A DNA stretch of 64,000 bases from Nocardia pneumoniae NBRC 100136. Its GTDB lineage: Bacteria; Actinomycetota; Actinomycetes; Mycobacteriales; Mycobacteriaceae. The notes beneath the pieces are model-generated. The model had not been told where the DNA came from. It searched no databases and saw only the letters and a list, made by a program, of their open reading frames with translations. The first letter of the stretch is position 1; every line of letters begins with the position of its first letter. The stretch covers positions 1 to 64,000 of the forward strand of contig NZ_BAGF01000052.1 in the NCBI RefSeq assembly GCF_000308755.1. Reading direction: 5' to 3'. Shown in pieces: positions 45,002-54,437 of this stretch. The translations under genes were made by a program, and so were the position numbers.

Positions 45002-46777
45002 CTACTTCCGGCGCAGGGCCGCGATGCGCTCGCCGAGTTGTTCCGCGGTGGCCAACGCGGTCGGCGGACCGCCGCACTCGCGCCGCAGCTCACCATGGAT
45101 CACGCCGTGTGGTTTGCCGGTGCGATGGTGATGCATCGCCACCAGGCTGTTGAGCTCGCGGCGCAGTTCGCCGAGCCGGTCGGCCGTGGCGACCCGCTCC
45201 GCGGCGCTGGCCACCTGCGGGCCCGGCTCCGGCGCGGTCGCGGCCGCACCGCGCTCGGCGACCTGCCTGGCCTGCCGCTCGCGCAGCAGCGCGCGCATCT
45301 GCTCGGCGTCGAGCAACCCGGGGATACCGAGGTAGTCGGCTTCCTCGTCGCTGCCCGCGAAGGTGGCGGTACCGAACGAGGAGCCGTCGTAGATCACCTG
45401 GTCGAGTTCGGCGTCGGCGGCCAGCGCGACGAAGGACTTGTCCTTCTCGCCCGGCTCGTCCTGCTGCTTGTTGGCCTCGATCAGCAGGTCGTCGTCGAGT
45501 CCGTTCTGCTCCCGGTGCGGCTTGCCGATGACATGGTCGCGCTGCACCTCCAACTGCGCGGCCAGATCCAGCAGCACCGGCACCGACGGCAGGAACACCG
45601 TCGCGGTCTCGCCGGGCTTGCGGGCGCGCACGAAGCGGCCGATCGCCTGCGCGAAGTACAGCGGCGTCGCGGCGCTGGTCGCGTACACACCCACGGCCAG
45701 GCGCGGCACGTCCACCCCTTCCGACACCATGCGCACCGCGACCATCCACGGCTGGGTGCTGTTGCTGAACTCCGCGATCCGGTTGGAGGACGACGGGTCG
45801 TCGGAGAGAACCAGGGCAGGCTTCTCGCCCGAGATGTGTTCCAGCAGTTCGGCGTAGTCGCGGGCACGGTCCTGATCGGTGGCGATCACCAGTCCGCCCG
45901 CGTCCGGCATGCCGGAAGCGCGCTTCTGACGCAGCCGGATGTCGGCGGCGCGCAGCACGGCCGACATCCAGTCACCCGCCGGATCGAGCGCGGTGCGCCA
46001 GGCCCGAGCGGTCTGCTCGGCATTGAGGGGCTCGCCCAGGCGCGCGGAATACTCCTCCCCCGCGCTGTCGCGCCAGTGCGCCTCGCCGGAATAGGCCAGG
46101 AAGACCACCGGCCGCACGACGCCGTCGGCGAGCGCCTCGGCGTAGCCGTAGGTGTGGTCGGCGCGGGACTTCGGGAAACCGGACTCGTCGGGTTCGTAGA
46201 CCACGAAGGGGATCTGGCTGTCGTCGCTGCGGAACGGCGTACCGGTGAGCGCGAGGCGGCGGGTGGCGTCGCCGAACGCCTCGGCCGTCGCCTCACCCCA
46301 GCTCTTCGCGTCGCCCGCGTGGTGGATCTCGTCGAGAATGACCAGCGTTTTGCGGTTTTCGGTGCGCACGCGGTGCCGGAACGGATGCGCGGCGACCTGC
46401 GCGTAGGTGACCACCACACCGTGGTAGTCCCCCGAGGTGCCTCCGGTCGAGTTGGAGAACCGCGAATCCAACGCGATCCCGGCGCGGGCCGCGGACTGCG
46501 CCCACTGGTGCTTGAGATGTTCGGTCGGCGCGACGACGGTGATCTGGTCGACGGTGCGGTCGGCCAGCAGTTCGGCCGCGACGCGCAGCGCGAACGTGGT
46601 CTTGCCCGCTCCCGGGGTGGCCACCGCGAGGAAGTCTCGCGGTTTGGTCGCCAGATACTTCGTCAGCGCACGTCGCTGCCAGGCACGGAGAGAGCCGCCG
46701 ACGGCGGTGCTCACTGTTGTCGAATCGCCCGGCGCTCCCGCTTCTCCCGCCACAGCGGCGCCACCCGACCCAGTCAC
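45002..46777 (-). CDS. superfamily 2 DEAD/DEAH-box helicase
   Basis: The protein has up to 591 residues from GTG 46777; a GTG at 46714 (start of VSTAVGGSLRAWQRRAL) is equally possible. Motifs: Q-like LRAWQRRAL, motif I ATPGAGKTTFAL, motif II ILDEIHHAGDAKSWG, motif III LTGTPFRSD, and the C-terminal GRFVRARKPGETATVF. These suggest an SF2 translocase similar to XPB/RecQ-like DNA helicases. The last 120 residues are Glu/Ala/Arg-rich and may be a coiled coil. The role is unknown. Confidence 0.88.
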   Translation of the reverse strand: MTGSGGAAVAGEAGAPGDSTTVSTAVGGSLRAWQRRALTKYLATKPRDFLAVATPGAGKTTFALRVAAELLADRTVDQITVVAPTEHLKHQWAQSAARAGIALDSRFSNSTGGTSGDYHGVVVTYAQVAAHPFRHRVRTENRKTLVILDEIHHAGDAKSWGEATAEAFGDATRRLALTGTPFRSDDSQIPFVVYEPDESGFPKSRADHTYGYAEALADGVVRPVVFLAYSGEAHWRDSAGEEYSARLGEPLNAEQTARAWRTALDPAGDWMSAVLRAADIRLRQKRASGMPDAGGLVIATDQDRARDYAELLEHISGEKPALVLSDDPSSSNRIAEFSNSTQPWMVAVRMVSEGVDVPRLAVGVYATSAATPLYFAQAIGRFVRARKPGETATVFLPSVPVLLDLAAQLEVQRDHVIGKPHREQNGLDDDLLIEANKQQDEPGEKDKSFVALAADAELDQVIYDGSSFGTATFAGSDEEADYLGIPGLLDAEQMRALLRERQARQVAERGAAATAPEPGPQVASAAERVATADRLGELRRELNSLVAMHHHRTGKPHGVIHGELRRECGGPPTALATAEQLGERIAALRRK

Positions 46778-46945
46778 GCAGACGACCCTAGCGGCCCGGC
46801 ACGGCGTGTCGCCAAACCGACGCGGAAGGCGCGACGGGCATCACACGGCCACCAGCGAGGACGCTGGACGTTCACCCGATGCGCACCGACACGTCGCACC
46901 CGGACCGCGATGCGGATCACGGAAGTGCGCGATGCTGTATGCACG

Positions 46946-48088
46946 ATGACCGACCACCGCGCCCTCCCGGGCGATCCGCCACGGACCGACGCACCGTCGG
47001 GCCGCACCGTAACGGTGCGCACGCGGACCTGGGCCGAGCGGGCGGGCGCACAAGCCGCGCACACGGGCAGACACACGGTCGCGCTGGTCGTACGGGTCGC
47101 GGAGAAGGCATGGGGCGACTCCATCTTCGCCAAGTCGGCCGCGGCGGCGTTCTGGCAGACGCTCTCGCTGGCGCCGCTGTTGCTCGGGGTGCTCGGCAGC
47201 CTGGGTTACGTCGGCGGATGGTTCGGCCCGGACACCGTGCAGATCGTGGAATCCAAGATCATCGCGTTCAGCCAGGACTTGTTCAGCACGAGCGTGGTGT
47301 CGGACCTCATCGAGCCGACCGTGCAAGACGTCCTCGGGCGGGGCCGCGGCGCGGTGGTCTCGGTGGGTTTCGTGCTGTCGCTGTGGGCCGGGTCGTCGGC
47401 GATGGCCACCTTCGTCGACGCGATCGTCGAGGCCCATGACCAGCAGGACGCGCGGCATCCGGTCTGGCAGCGCATCTTCGCGCTGCTGCTGTACATGCTG
47501 TTCCTGGTAGCGGCGGTGCTCATCCTGCCCTTGGTGGCGCTGGGACCAGCGCTGATCGGGCGGGTGCTGCCCGCGGCATGGCGGGTGACGGGACTTCAGC
47601 TGCTGGATTTCTTCTACTACCCGGGCGTCGGCCTGCTTTTGATCGTCGGGCTCACCACCCTGTACAAGCTGGCGCTGCACACCTCGCTGCCGTGGCACCG
47701 TCTCTTCGGTGGCGCGCTGGTGGCCGGGGTGTTCTTCATGGCGGCGAGTGAGGTGCTGCGCCGCTACCTGTCCTGGGTCACCAGAACCGGCGTCACGTAT
47801 GGCGCGCTGGCGACGCCGATCGCGTTCCTGCTGTTCACGTTCTTCCTCGGGTTCGCCGTGATCCTCGGCGCGGAGTTCAACGCGGCCGTGCAGGAGTTCT
47901 GGCCCGCCCGGGCGACCCGCATGGAGCAGGTGAAGGAGTGGATCGCCAACCAGGTGCGCGGCGAAAGCGGCGCGAGCGCGCAGGCGCGGACCGAGGACGA
48001 CATCGCGACCGGCCCGGACGACGCCGGACCCCGCCGCTCCGTGGCCGCGCTCGACCGGCGGGGAGCGTCGTCCTCATCCCCGGACTAG
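46946..48088 (+). CDS. YihY/BrkB family membrane protein
   Basis: The protein has 380 residues from ATG 46946. About six membrane segments include the family signatures FAKSAAAAFWQTLSLAPLLLGVL, LSLWAGSSAMATFVDAIVEAHD and LFTFFLGFAVILGAEFNAAVQEFWP. A charged Asp/Arg-rich C-terminal tail follows. The family was once wrongly called RNase BN. Function unknown. It converges on the DUF3039 gene only 9 bp away. Confidence 0.9.
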   Translation: MTDHRALPGDPPRTDAPSGRTVTVRTRTWAERAGAQAAHTGRHTVALVVRVAEKAWGDSIFAKSAAAAFWQTLSLAPLLLGVLGSLGYVGGWFGPDTVQIVESKIIAFSQDLFSTSVVSDLIEPTVQDVLGRGRGAVVSVGFVLSLWAGSSAMATFVDAIVEAHDQQDARHPVWQRIFALLLYMLFLVAAVLILPLVALGPALIGRVLPAAWRVTGLQLLDFFYYPGVGLLLIVGLTTLYKLALHTSLPWHRLFGGALVAGVFFMAASEVLRRYLSWVTRTGVTYGALATPIAFLLFTFFLGFAVILGAEFNAAVQEFWPARATRMEQVKEWIANQVRGESGASAQARTEDDIATGPDDAGPRRSVAALDRRGASSSSPD

Positions 48089-48097
48089 AGCCTGGCG

Positions 48098-48343
48098 TCA
48101 CTCGCCCTTGCGTAGGCCGTCGTAGACCTTCTTGCACTCCGGGCACACCGGAGAACCGGGCTTGGGCGAGCGGGTCACCGGGAAGACCTCTCCGCACAGC
48201 GCGACCACGTGGGTGCCAAGGACGGCGCTTTCGGCGATCTTGTCCTTCTTCACGTAGTGGAAGAACTTCGGGGTGTCGTCGCCCGTCGTCTCGTCGGTCG
48301 TCGTATCCGGGCGAACCATGGTGTCGGTGCTCACGCATTCCAT
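48098..48343 (-). CDS. DUF3039 protein
   Basis: The protein has 81 residues from ATG 48343 (GTG 48334 possible). It carries the DUF3039 core FFHYVKKDKIAESAVLGTHVVALCGEVFPVTRSPKPGSPVCPECKKVYDGL with cysteines that may bind zinc (LCGE, CPEC). Actinobacterial family without a known function. It converges on the YihY gene. Confidence 0.9.
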   Translation of the reverse strand: MECVSTDTMVRPDTTTDETTGDDTPKFFHYVKKDKIAESAVLGTHVVALCGEVFPVTRSPKPGSPVCPECKKVYDGLRKGE

Positions 48344-48463
48344 GATGCCGCATCGCCGGGATCAGCGGCCGACCACGGCGGCGCATGCCGCACCCGGGAT
48401 CGAGAGTTGTCATCGCCGAGCCCGGTCCGTGCGTGGACGGACCACTAGTGGAAGACTCGGGGT

Positions 48464-48883
48464 ATGCAGCAGAACGGCGACTCCCCTTCCGCCGACGGCC
48501 GCGACCGCGAAGCGCACCCCGACGTGACGATGCCGACGCAGCCCCGCCGTTCCTCCGGATATTTCCCGGGCAGTGACGACAAACACCCGGCGTTGATCAC
48601 CGAGGCGGCGCCTTCGCTGGAGGATCAGCACCGCGCCCGGGTGCGCCGGTACACCATCCTCATGGCGTTCCGCATCCCCTGCCTGGTCCTCGCGGCGATC
48701 GCCTACAGCGCGTTCGGCAATCCGCTGCTGTCCATCCTGATCATCGTGGCGTCCATTCCGCTGCCCTGGATCGCGGTGCTGATCGCCAACGACCGCCCGC
48801 CCCGCCGCAAGGACGAGCCCAGCCGGTGGGATCGTCGCCGCGCCGCCATCGAGTCCCGGCCGCACAACGCCATCGACGGCTGA
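48464..48883 (+). CDS. DUF3099 membrane protein
   Basis: This is a 139-residue protein with two hydrophobic segments (about residues 66-82 and 85-105) and the DUF3099 segment PALITEAAPSLEDQHRARVRRYTILMAFRIPCLVLA. The N-terminus is hydrophilic. It is divergent from the DUF3039 gene across about 120 bp. Function unknown. Confidence 0.87.
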   Translation: MQQNGDSPSADGRDREAHPDVTMPTQPRRSSGYFPGSDDKHPALITEAAPSLEDQHRARVRRYTILMAFRIPCLVLAAIAYSAFGNPLLSILIIVASIPLPWIAVLIANDRPPRRKDEPSRWDRRRAAIESRPHNAIDG

Positions 48884-48970
48884 ATCCGCGGTTGTCCTAC
48901 CACCCGGTCGCTTCTACCTGACGCCCGTCCACCGCGGGTAATGGACGGCTACCGGCCCCGAAAACCGATC

Positions 48971-50263
48971 TCAGGACGGTCGCGGTGCGCGCCGAACCAC
49001 CGCGGACATCACCGCGGCCGCGCCGCACAGCGCGCCCGCGAGATACCAGGCCAGGTCGTAGCTGCCCTGAAGGTCACGGATGACGCCCGCGCCGGTGGCC
49101 GCCACCGCCGAGCCGATCTGGTGGGAGGCGAACACCCAGCCGAACGCGACCGGGCCGTCGGCGCCGAACAGCTCACGGCACAGCATGACCGTCGGCGGCA
49201 CCGTGGCCACCCAGTCCAAACCGTAGAAGACGATGAACACCCACAGACTCGGCTGGGTGTCCGGACCGAGCAGCGCGGGCAGGATCAGCAGCGACAGACC
49301 GCGCAGCGTGTAGTAACCGATCAGCAGGTAGCGCGGGTCGAGCCGGTCGGTCAGCCACCCGGACGCGATGGTGCCCGCCACGTCGAAGATGCCGACCAGC
49401 GCCAGCAGGCTCGCCGCGGTGGTCGGCGGCATGCCGTGATCGTGCGCCGCGCTGACGAAATGCGTGCCGACCAGCCCGTTGGTCGACGCGCCGCAGACCG
49501 CGAAACCCCCGGCGAGCAGCCAGAATCCGGGCCTGCGGGCGATCGTGCCGAGGACGGCCAGCGCACGCGAAGCGCCACCGGCCGCGGGCACGCGCATCCC
49601 GGCCGGACTGCCCGGCTCGGCGCCGTAGGCCCGCACCCCGGCATCGCTCGGATAGTCGCGAATGAACAGCAGCACCAGCGGCGCCACGGCCAGTGCCGCG
49701 CCGGCGACGATCAGTGAGGGCAGCCGCCAGCCGTGCGCGTGCGCCAGCGCCGACACCAGCGGCAGGAAAACCAGCTGCCCGGTCGCGCCCGCGGCGGTGA
49801 GCACGCCGGTGACCAGGCCGCGCTGGCGCACGAACCACCGGCCGGTGATGGTCGCCACGAATGGCATCGACATCGAGCCCACCCCGACGCCGACCAGCAG
49901 TCCCCAGGTCAGGATCAGATGCCAGGGCTGGGTCATGAAGACCGTCAGCCCGCTGCCCGCCGCGACCAGCACCAGCGCGCAGGCCACCACCGCGCGGATA
50001 CCGAAGCGATCCATCAGCGCCGCCGCGAACGGCGAGATCAGGCCGTACAGAAGGAGATTCAGCGAAACGGCGGTGCCGATGGTGCCGTGCGACCAGCCGA
50101 ACTCCTCGTGCAGCGGGTCGAGCAACACGCCGGGCACCGACCGGAACGCGGCGGCGCCCAGCAGCGCGATGAAGCCGACACCCGCGACCAGCCAAGCCGG
50201 GTGCAGGCGGATGCGGGGTGGGGAGTCGACGGAAACCGGGATCGGCGTCTGCAGTTCGGTCAC
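48971..50263 (-). CDS. MFS transporter, NarK/OFA-like
   Basis: The protein has 430 residues from GTG 50263; a GTG at 50314 adds 17 poorly conserved residues. Twelve membrane segments are recognisable, with the loop motifs GLISPFAAALMDRFGIR and TITGRWFVRQRGLVTGV. It resembles the oxalate/formate or monocarboxylate MFS branch. The substrate cannot be told. Confidence 0.83.
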   Translation of the reverse strand: MTELQTPIPVSVDSPPRIRLHPAWLVAGVGFIALLGAAAFRSVPGVLLDPLHEEFGWSHGTIGTAVSLNLLLYGLISPFAAALMDRFGIRAVVACALVLVAAGSGLTVFMTQPWHLILTWGLLVGVGVGSMSMPFVATITGRWFVRQRGLVTGVLTAAGATGQLVFLPLVSALAHAHGWRLPSLIVAGAALAVAPLVLLFIRDYPSDAGVRAYGAEPGSPAGMRVPAAGGASRALAVLGTIARRPGFWLLAGGFAVCGASTNGLVGTHFVSAAHDHGMPPTTAASLLALVGIFDVAGTIASGWLTDRLDPRYLLIGYYTLRGLSLLILPALLGPDTQPSLWVFIVFYGLDWVATVPPTVMLCRELFGADGPVAFGWVFASHQIGSAVAATGAGVIRDLQGSYDLAWYLAGALCGAAAVMSAVVRRAPRPS

Positions 50264-50385
50264 CCGCTGAGCCTGCCGGAAGGTTGCGTCCGCAACGAGT
50301 GGCTGGAATGCCACATACCGTTAAATTCGCGCCATTCGGCGGGCAGTCGCTATGTGCTCGACAACCTGCGTGCCTATCCCTAATG

Positions 50386-50438
50386 TCGCATCGAAGCCGT
50401 CCGCACGGTTACCCATTCGGAATCGCATCGAAGCCGTC
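50386..50438. repeat. pair of 16-bp direct repeats
   Basis: TCGCATCGAAGCCGTC occurs at 50386-50401 and again at 50423-50438, centre to centre 37 bp. The pair lies in the 225-bp region between the MFS gene and the VOC gene, upstream of the VOC start at 50489. It could be a tandem operator or chance duplication. Confidence 0.65.
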
Positions 50439-50488
50439 GCCACGACGAATCCCCTCGCCTACGTCGCGGGGAACAGACAGGAGTGAAC

Positions 50489-51229
50489 ATGATTCGGTGG
50501 ATCTGGGTCTTCCTGGACCGCCCGACCCAGCGCTTCGACGACTGCGCGAAGTTCTGGTCCACGGTCACCGGCACCCAGCTCTCGCCTCGACGCGGCACCA
50601 ACGACGAGTTCCTCACCCTGCTGCCCGACCCGGCGCTGTTCGCCGCCGCGAGCGTCAAGATGCAGGCGGTGACCGGTCTCGGCGGCGTTCATCTCGACCT
50701 CGACGTCGACGACATCCCGTCCGCCGTCCGCACCGCCCTCGACCTGGGCGCCGAACTGGTCGCCAACCACCCCGACTACGCCGTGCTGCGCTCCCCCGGC
50801 GGCCAGACGTTCTGCCTCACCCCGAGCGGCCGCGCCACGAGCACGCCCGCACCGGCCGTGCGGGCGCCCGACGGCACGCTGTCCCGCCTGGACCAGGTGT
50901 GCCTCGACATCGGCCCCGCCGACTACGAGGTCGAGACCCGCTTCTGGACGTCGCTGACCGGGTGGACATTCCAGCCAGGGCGGCGGCCGGAGTTCGCCCG
51001 CCTGCGCGCGCAGCAGCAACTGCCCGCACAGCTGCTGCTGCAGCGTCTGGGCGAGAACCGTCCGACCAGCGCACACGTGGACCTTGCCGCGGAGGACATC
51101 GAAGCCACCGCGGCCTGGCACGAATCGCTCGGCGCGACGGTGGTGCGGCGGCATGAGCACTGGATCGTCCTGAACGATCCCGGCGACGCGCTGTACTGCG
51201 TCACCGCGCGCGACCCGAACGGCATCTGA
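50489..51229 (+). CDS. two-domain VOC family protein
   Basis: The protein has 246 residues from ATG 50489, chosen because AGGAG ends 5 bp upstream. Two VOC modules: RWIWVFLDRPTQRFDDCAKFWSTVTG (residues 3-30) and LDQVCLDIGPADYEVETRFWTSLTGWTF (residues 134-165). Each ends in a strand bearing a HLDLDV or HVDLAAE motif. It resembles glyoxalase-like dioxygenases or resistance proteins in actinobacteria. Function not assigned. Confidence 0.85.
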   Translation: MIRWIWVFLDRPTQRFDDCAKFWSTVTGTQLSPRRGTNDEFLTLLPDPALFAAASVKMQAVTGLGGVHLDLDVDDIPSAVRTALDLGAELVANHPDYAVLRSPGGQTFCLTPSGRATSTPAPAVRAPDGTLSRLDQVCLDIGPADYEVETRFWTSLTGWTFQPGRRPEFARLRAQQQLPAQLLLQRLGENRPTSAHVDLAAEDIEATAAWHESLGATVVRRHEHWIVLNDPGDALYCVTARDPNGI

Positions 51230-51585
51230 ACCGCCTTCCGCACAACTCTTCGCGTCCGCCGCGCGACCCCCTTGTCAACGACGCCGCCGACACGCACGGT
51301 GCACTGACCTCCACCAGCCACGAAAATCGACTTGCGCCCCGGACGACCTCTCTGGACTGCTGGGCTGTAGCCGATCGGCGGTGCGGTGCAGTCACTATCG
51401 AGCGCACAGCTGGCGCGGAGCTACCGACCGCACCGGCTGACGCGGGACTACCCGACCGCACAGGCTGACACGGAACTGCCGAGAGCGCGGGTCGCGCGGT
51501 GCCGACCGCCTCGGCCCAGGCGCGAGGTGCCGTGACACGAGACCACCTGGTCCATGCCGGACGGTCGCGGTGGCAGAGTACCGAT
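51230..51585. other. 356-bp gap with three degenerate ~27-bp direct repeats
   Basis: Between the VOC gene and the methyltransferase gene. Three direct repeats of about 26-28 bp occur at 51404-51429, 51430-51457 and 51458-51484, sharing GCAC(A/C)G...CTG(A/G)C(A/G)CGG and ending CCGA. An open frame covers part of it but shows no homology. No clear promoter or hairpin was seen. Confidence 0.6.
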
Positions 51586-53103
51586 GTGCCTACGAACCGA
51601 TCGACCACCACCGGATCGCTGCTGACCGCGCTCTGCCCGGACCTGCGGACCGCCCTGACGAGGGTCGGCTACGACGCCGACACCTTGCTCGAGGTGCTCG
51701 GCGACGCGCGCGCCGCACTGGGTCGCTCGGAGCCGGTTCCGGTGCGCAGGGCGGCGCGCGAGGCGGGCGAACTGGGCACGCTGATCCGCCTGCTGCTGCT
51801 CGGCGACGCGCTGCCCGAGCGGGAGGTCGCCGCCGCGCTCGCGCCGGTCGACCTCGACCGCGCGGTGGCCGCGGGACTGCTGGATCGCGACGGCGACGCC
51901 GTGCGGGCGGCGCTGGACCTGCGCCCGCTGGACGCGGGCGCGGGCACGCGATGGATTCTGTCCGATCTCGACGACTCGATGCGCCGCCGCACGCTGAGCG
52001 AGGACCACGTGCTCGGCGTCGGCCACGCATCGCTCTCGCTCCTGCGCGCCACCCCGACGCGCCCGGTCGGCACGGTGCTCGACCTCGGCACCGGTTGCGG
52101 GGTGCAGGCGATACACGCCGCCTCCTACGCCCGGCAGGTCACGGCTACGGACGTCAACGCCCGTGCGCTGTGGCTGGCCGAGGCCACCGCGGCGCTCAAC
52201 GACCTGGACATCGAATTGGTCGAAGGCTCCTGGTTCGAGCCGGTCCGGGGTAGGCGCTTCGACCAGATCGTGGCCAATCCGCCGTTCGTGGTCGGCCCGG
52301 CCCGCGTCGAGCACACCTACCGTGACTCCGGCCTCGCCCTCGACGGAGCAAGCGAACTGGTGATCTCCCAGGCCGCCGACCTGCTCGTGCCCGGCGGCAC
52401 CGCCGCGATGCTGGCCGCATGGGTCCACGTCGACGGCGAGGACTGGCGCGCACGAGTCTCCTCGTGGTTGCCCGCCCATGGCGTCGATGCCTGGGTGGTG
52501 CAGCGCGACGTCGCCGATCCAGCCCTCTACGTCGGCACGTGGTTGCGCGACGCGGGCCTGGACCCGCGCGATCCGGCCGCGCAAGCCCGCGCGGAGAACT
52601 GGCTGGACGCCTTCGCCGCCGCCGATGTCGAGGGCATCGGTTTCGGTTTCGTCTACCTGCGGGCCATCGACGGTCCGAGCGAGCTGCTCGCCGAGGACCT
52701 CACCCACGGCTTCGACGACCCGCTCGGCGAGGAGGCAATCCGGTACTTCGAGCGCTCGGCCTGGCTGCGCGCCGTCGCCGCGGACCCGAATGTTGCCTGG
52801 TCCGCACGTTTCGCGGTGGACTCAGCGACCGCGCTGGAGCGCGTGTACCTGCCCGGGCCCGATGGCTGGGCGCCGGAGGTGGCGCGGCTGCATCGGGGCG
52901 ACGGTCCGCGCTGGCAGCACGAAGTGGACGAGACCACAATCTCGCTGCTGGCGGGAATGCGAGCCGACGGCCTGCCGTTGTACGAGCTGGTCGAACTACT
53001 GGCGCTCGCCCACGGCTCCGAGGAGGTGACCGCCGAGTTCGCGGCCGACGCGTTGACCGTGGTCACCGGACTGGTACGTCACGGATTGGTACGGCCCGCA
53101 TAA
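51586..53103 (+). CDS. SAM-dependent methyltransferase, PrmC/RlmG-like (DUF7059 type)
   Basis: The protein has 505 residues from GTG 51586 (upstream frame to 51499 lacks homology). The SAM motif VLDLGTGCGVQAIHAAS is near residue 165, with D in TATDVNARAL, and the substrate motif IVANPPFVVGP is near residue 228, typical of N-glutamine or N6/N2-nucleobase methyltransferases. An N-terminal domain of about 150 residues and a C-terminal winged-helix-like region flank it. It is just upstream of sigB. Target unknown. Confidence 0.87.
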   Translation: MPTNRSTTTGSLLTALCPDLRTALTRVGYDADTLLEVLGDARAALGRSEPVPVRRAAREAGELGTLIRLLLLGDALPEREVAAALAPVDLDRAVAAGLLDRDGDAVRAALDLRPLDAGAGTRWILSDLDDSMRRRTLSEDHVLGVGHASLSLLRATPTRPVGTVLDLGTGCGVQAIHAASYARQVTATDVNARALWLAEATAALNDLDIELVEGSWFEPVRGRRFDQIVANPPFVVGPARVEHTYRDSGLALDGASELVISQAADLLVPGGTAAMLAAWVHVDGEDWRARVSSWLPAHGVDAWVVQRDVADPALYVGTWLRDAGLDPRDPAAQARAENWLDAFAAADVEGIGFGFVYLRAIDGPSELLAEDLTHGFDDPLGEEAIRYFERSAWLRAVAADPNVAWSARFAVDSATALERVYLPGPDGWAPEVARLHRGDGPRWQHEVDETTISLLAGMRADGLPLYELVELLALAHGSEEVTAEFAADALTVVTGLVRHGLVRPA

Positions 53104-53199
53104 CCGTACGGCAACTACGCGTCGACCGGCGCCGGGCCCGGCCAGGGGATCGCCCCGCGACGCGGTGCTTCTCAGGAACTTCTCAGACGAGAGGGCAGA

Positions 53200-53221
53200 A
53201 AACCGCAGCTCAGAGCGGTTT
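53200..53221. terminator. short inverted repeat after the methyltransferase gene
   Basis: AAACCGC and GCGGTTT are perfect 7-bp arms with an 8-nt loop, 97 bp after the stop. It may be a weak terminator or an operator upstream of the sigB promoter. Confidence 0.45.
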
Positions 53222-53237
53222 ATGTCAGCCGTAACGG

Positions 53238-53263
53238 GGAACTTTCTTCCTGTCGGGTCCGTT
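53238..53263 (+). promoter_or_regulatory. ECF-type sigma promoter of sigB (GGAAC-N17-CGTT)
   Basis: GGAAC (53238-53242) and CGTT (53260-53263) are separated by exactly 17 bp. This is the consensus for SigE/SigH-class stress sigma factors in mycobacteria. Transcription would begin about 25-30 bp upstream of the sigB ATG at 53299. It fits the known dependence of mycobacterial sigB on SigE and SigH. Confidence 0.75.
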
Positions 53264-53298
53264 GATCGGAGTGAGACACCACCGACAGGAGGCAAGTC

Positions 53299-54267
53299 AT
53301 GACAAGCCCCGCCACCACTCGTGTGCGCACCAGCGATTCGGACCTCGACGCCCAGAGCCCCGCCGCCGACCTGGTACGTGTGTACCTGAACGGGATCGGC
53401 CGTACCGCGCTGCTCACGGCTGCCGACGAGGTCGAGCTGGCCAAGCGCATCGAGGCGGGCCTCTACGCGCAGTATCTGCTGGAGACCGGTAAGCGGCTGT
53501 CGGCCAGCCGGAAGCGGGATCTAGCCCTCGTCGTGCGCGAAGGTCAGGCCGCCCGGTCGCATCTACTCGAAGCCAACCTGCGCCTTGTTGTCTCGCTCGC
53601 CAAGCGCTACACCGGCCGCGGAATGCCGCTGCTCGACCTGATCCAGGAAGGCAATCTCGGACTGATCCGGGCCATGGAGAAGTTCGACTACACCAAGGGC
53701 TTCAAGTTCTCCACCTACGCCACCTGGTGGATCCGTCAGGCCATCACCCGCGGTATGGCCGACCAGAGCCGCACCATTCGCCTGCCCGTCCACTTGGTCG
53801 AGCAGGTGAACAAGCTGGCCAGGATCAAGCGGGAACTGCACCAGCAACTCGGCCGGGAGGCCACCGACGAGGAACTGGCCGTCGAATCGGGCATCCCGGT
53901 GGACAAGATCTCCGATCTGCTCGACCACAGCCGCGACCCGGTGAGCCTGGACATGCCGGTCGGCAACGACGAAGAGGCCCCGCTGGGCGATTTCATCGAG
54001 GACTCCGAGGCCACCTCGGCCGAGTCCGCGGTCATCGCCGGTCTGCTGCACCATGACGTGCGCAGTGTGCTCGCCACCTTGGACGAGCGCGAACAGCAGG
54101 TCATCCGGCTGCGTTTCGGCCTCGACGACGGTCAGCCGCGCACCCTGGACCAGATCGGCAAGCTCTTCGGCCTCTCCCGCGAGCGAGTGCGCCAGATCGA
54201 GCGTGAAGTCATGGCGAAGCTGCGCAAGGGCGAGCGGGCCGACCGGCTGCGCGCCTACGCCAGCTGA
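53299..54267 (+). CDS. sigB: principal-like sigma factor SigB
   Basis: The protein has 322 residues from ATG 53299 with AGGAGG about 7 bp upstream. It lacks the Lys/Ala-rich region 1 of SigA but matches it over region 2 (LLEANLRLVVSLAKRYTGRGMPLLDLIQEGNLGLIRAMEKFDYTKGFKFSTYATWWIRQAIT) and region 4 (GLSRERVRQIEREVMAKLRKGERADRLRAYAS). A group 2 sigma factor for stress and stationary phase. A perfect terminator hairpin follows. Confidence 0.96.
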   Translation: MTSPATTRVRTSDSDLDAQSPAADLVRVYLNGIGRTALLTAADEVELAKRIEAGLYAQYLLETGKRLSASRKRDLALVVREGQAARSHLLEANLRLVVSLAKRYTGRGMPLLDLIQEGNLGLIRAMEKFDYTKGFKFSTYATWWIRQAITRGMADQSRTIRLPVHLVEQVNKLARIKRELHQQLGREATDEELAVESGIPVDKISDLLDHSRDPVSLDMPVGNDEEAPLGDFIEDSEATSAESAVIAGLLHHDVRSVLATLDEREQQVIRLRFGLDDGQPRTLDQIGKLFGLSRERVRQIEREVMAKLRKGERADRLRAYAS

Positions 54268-54314
54268 TCAATCCCCGGCGCCGGAAGCTCGCAGGAAACT
54301 GCGGCGTCCGGCTC

Positions 54315-54337
54315 GGTGACCTCCCGCGGAGGTCACC
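54315..54337 (+). terminator. sigB terminator hairpin
   Basis: GGTGACCTCC and GGAGGTCACC are perfect 10-bp arms with a CGC loop, 47 bp after the sigB stop codon. No U-run follows, as usual here. Confidence 0.85.
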
Positions 54338-54437
54338 TTCCCGCGCCGACCGGTGACCGTGCGTGCCCGTCCCCTCCGGGCATCGCGCGAGCCGGTCGGC
54401 GGTGTCGTCTTTCCCCTCCCTCGGCTTGTCGCCGTGC

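Noticed and set aside
53175..53179. A second ECF-type -35 (GGAAC) upstream of sigB
   Set aside because: No CGTT-type -10 at 16-18 bp downstream.
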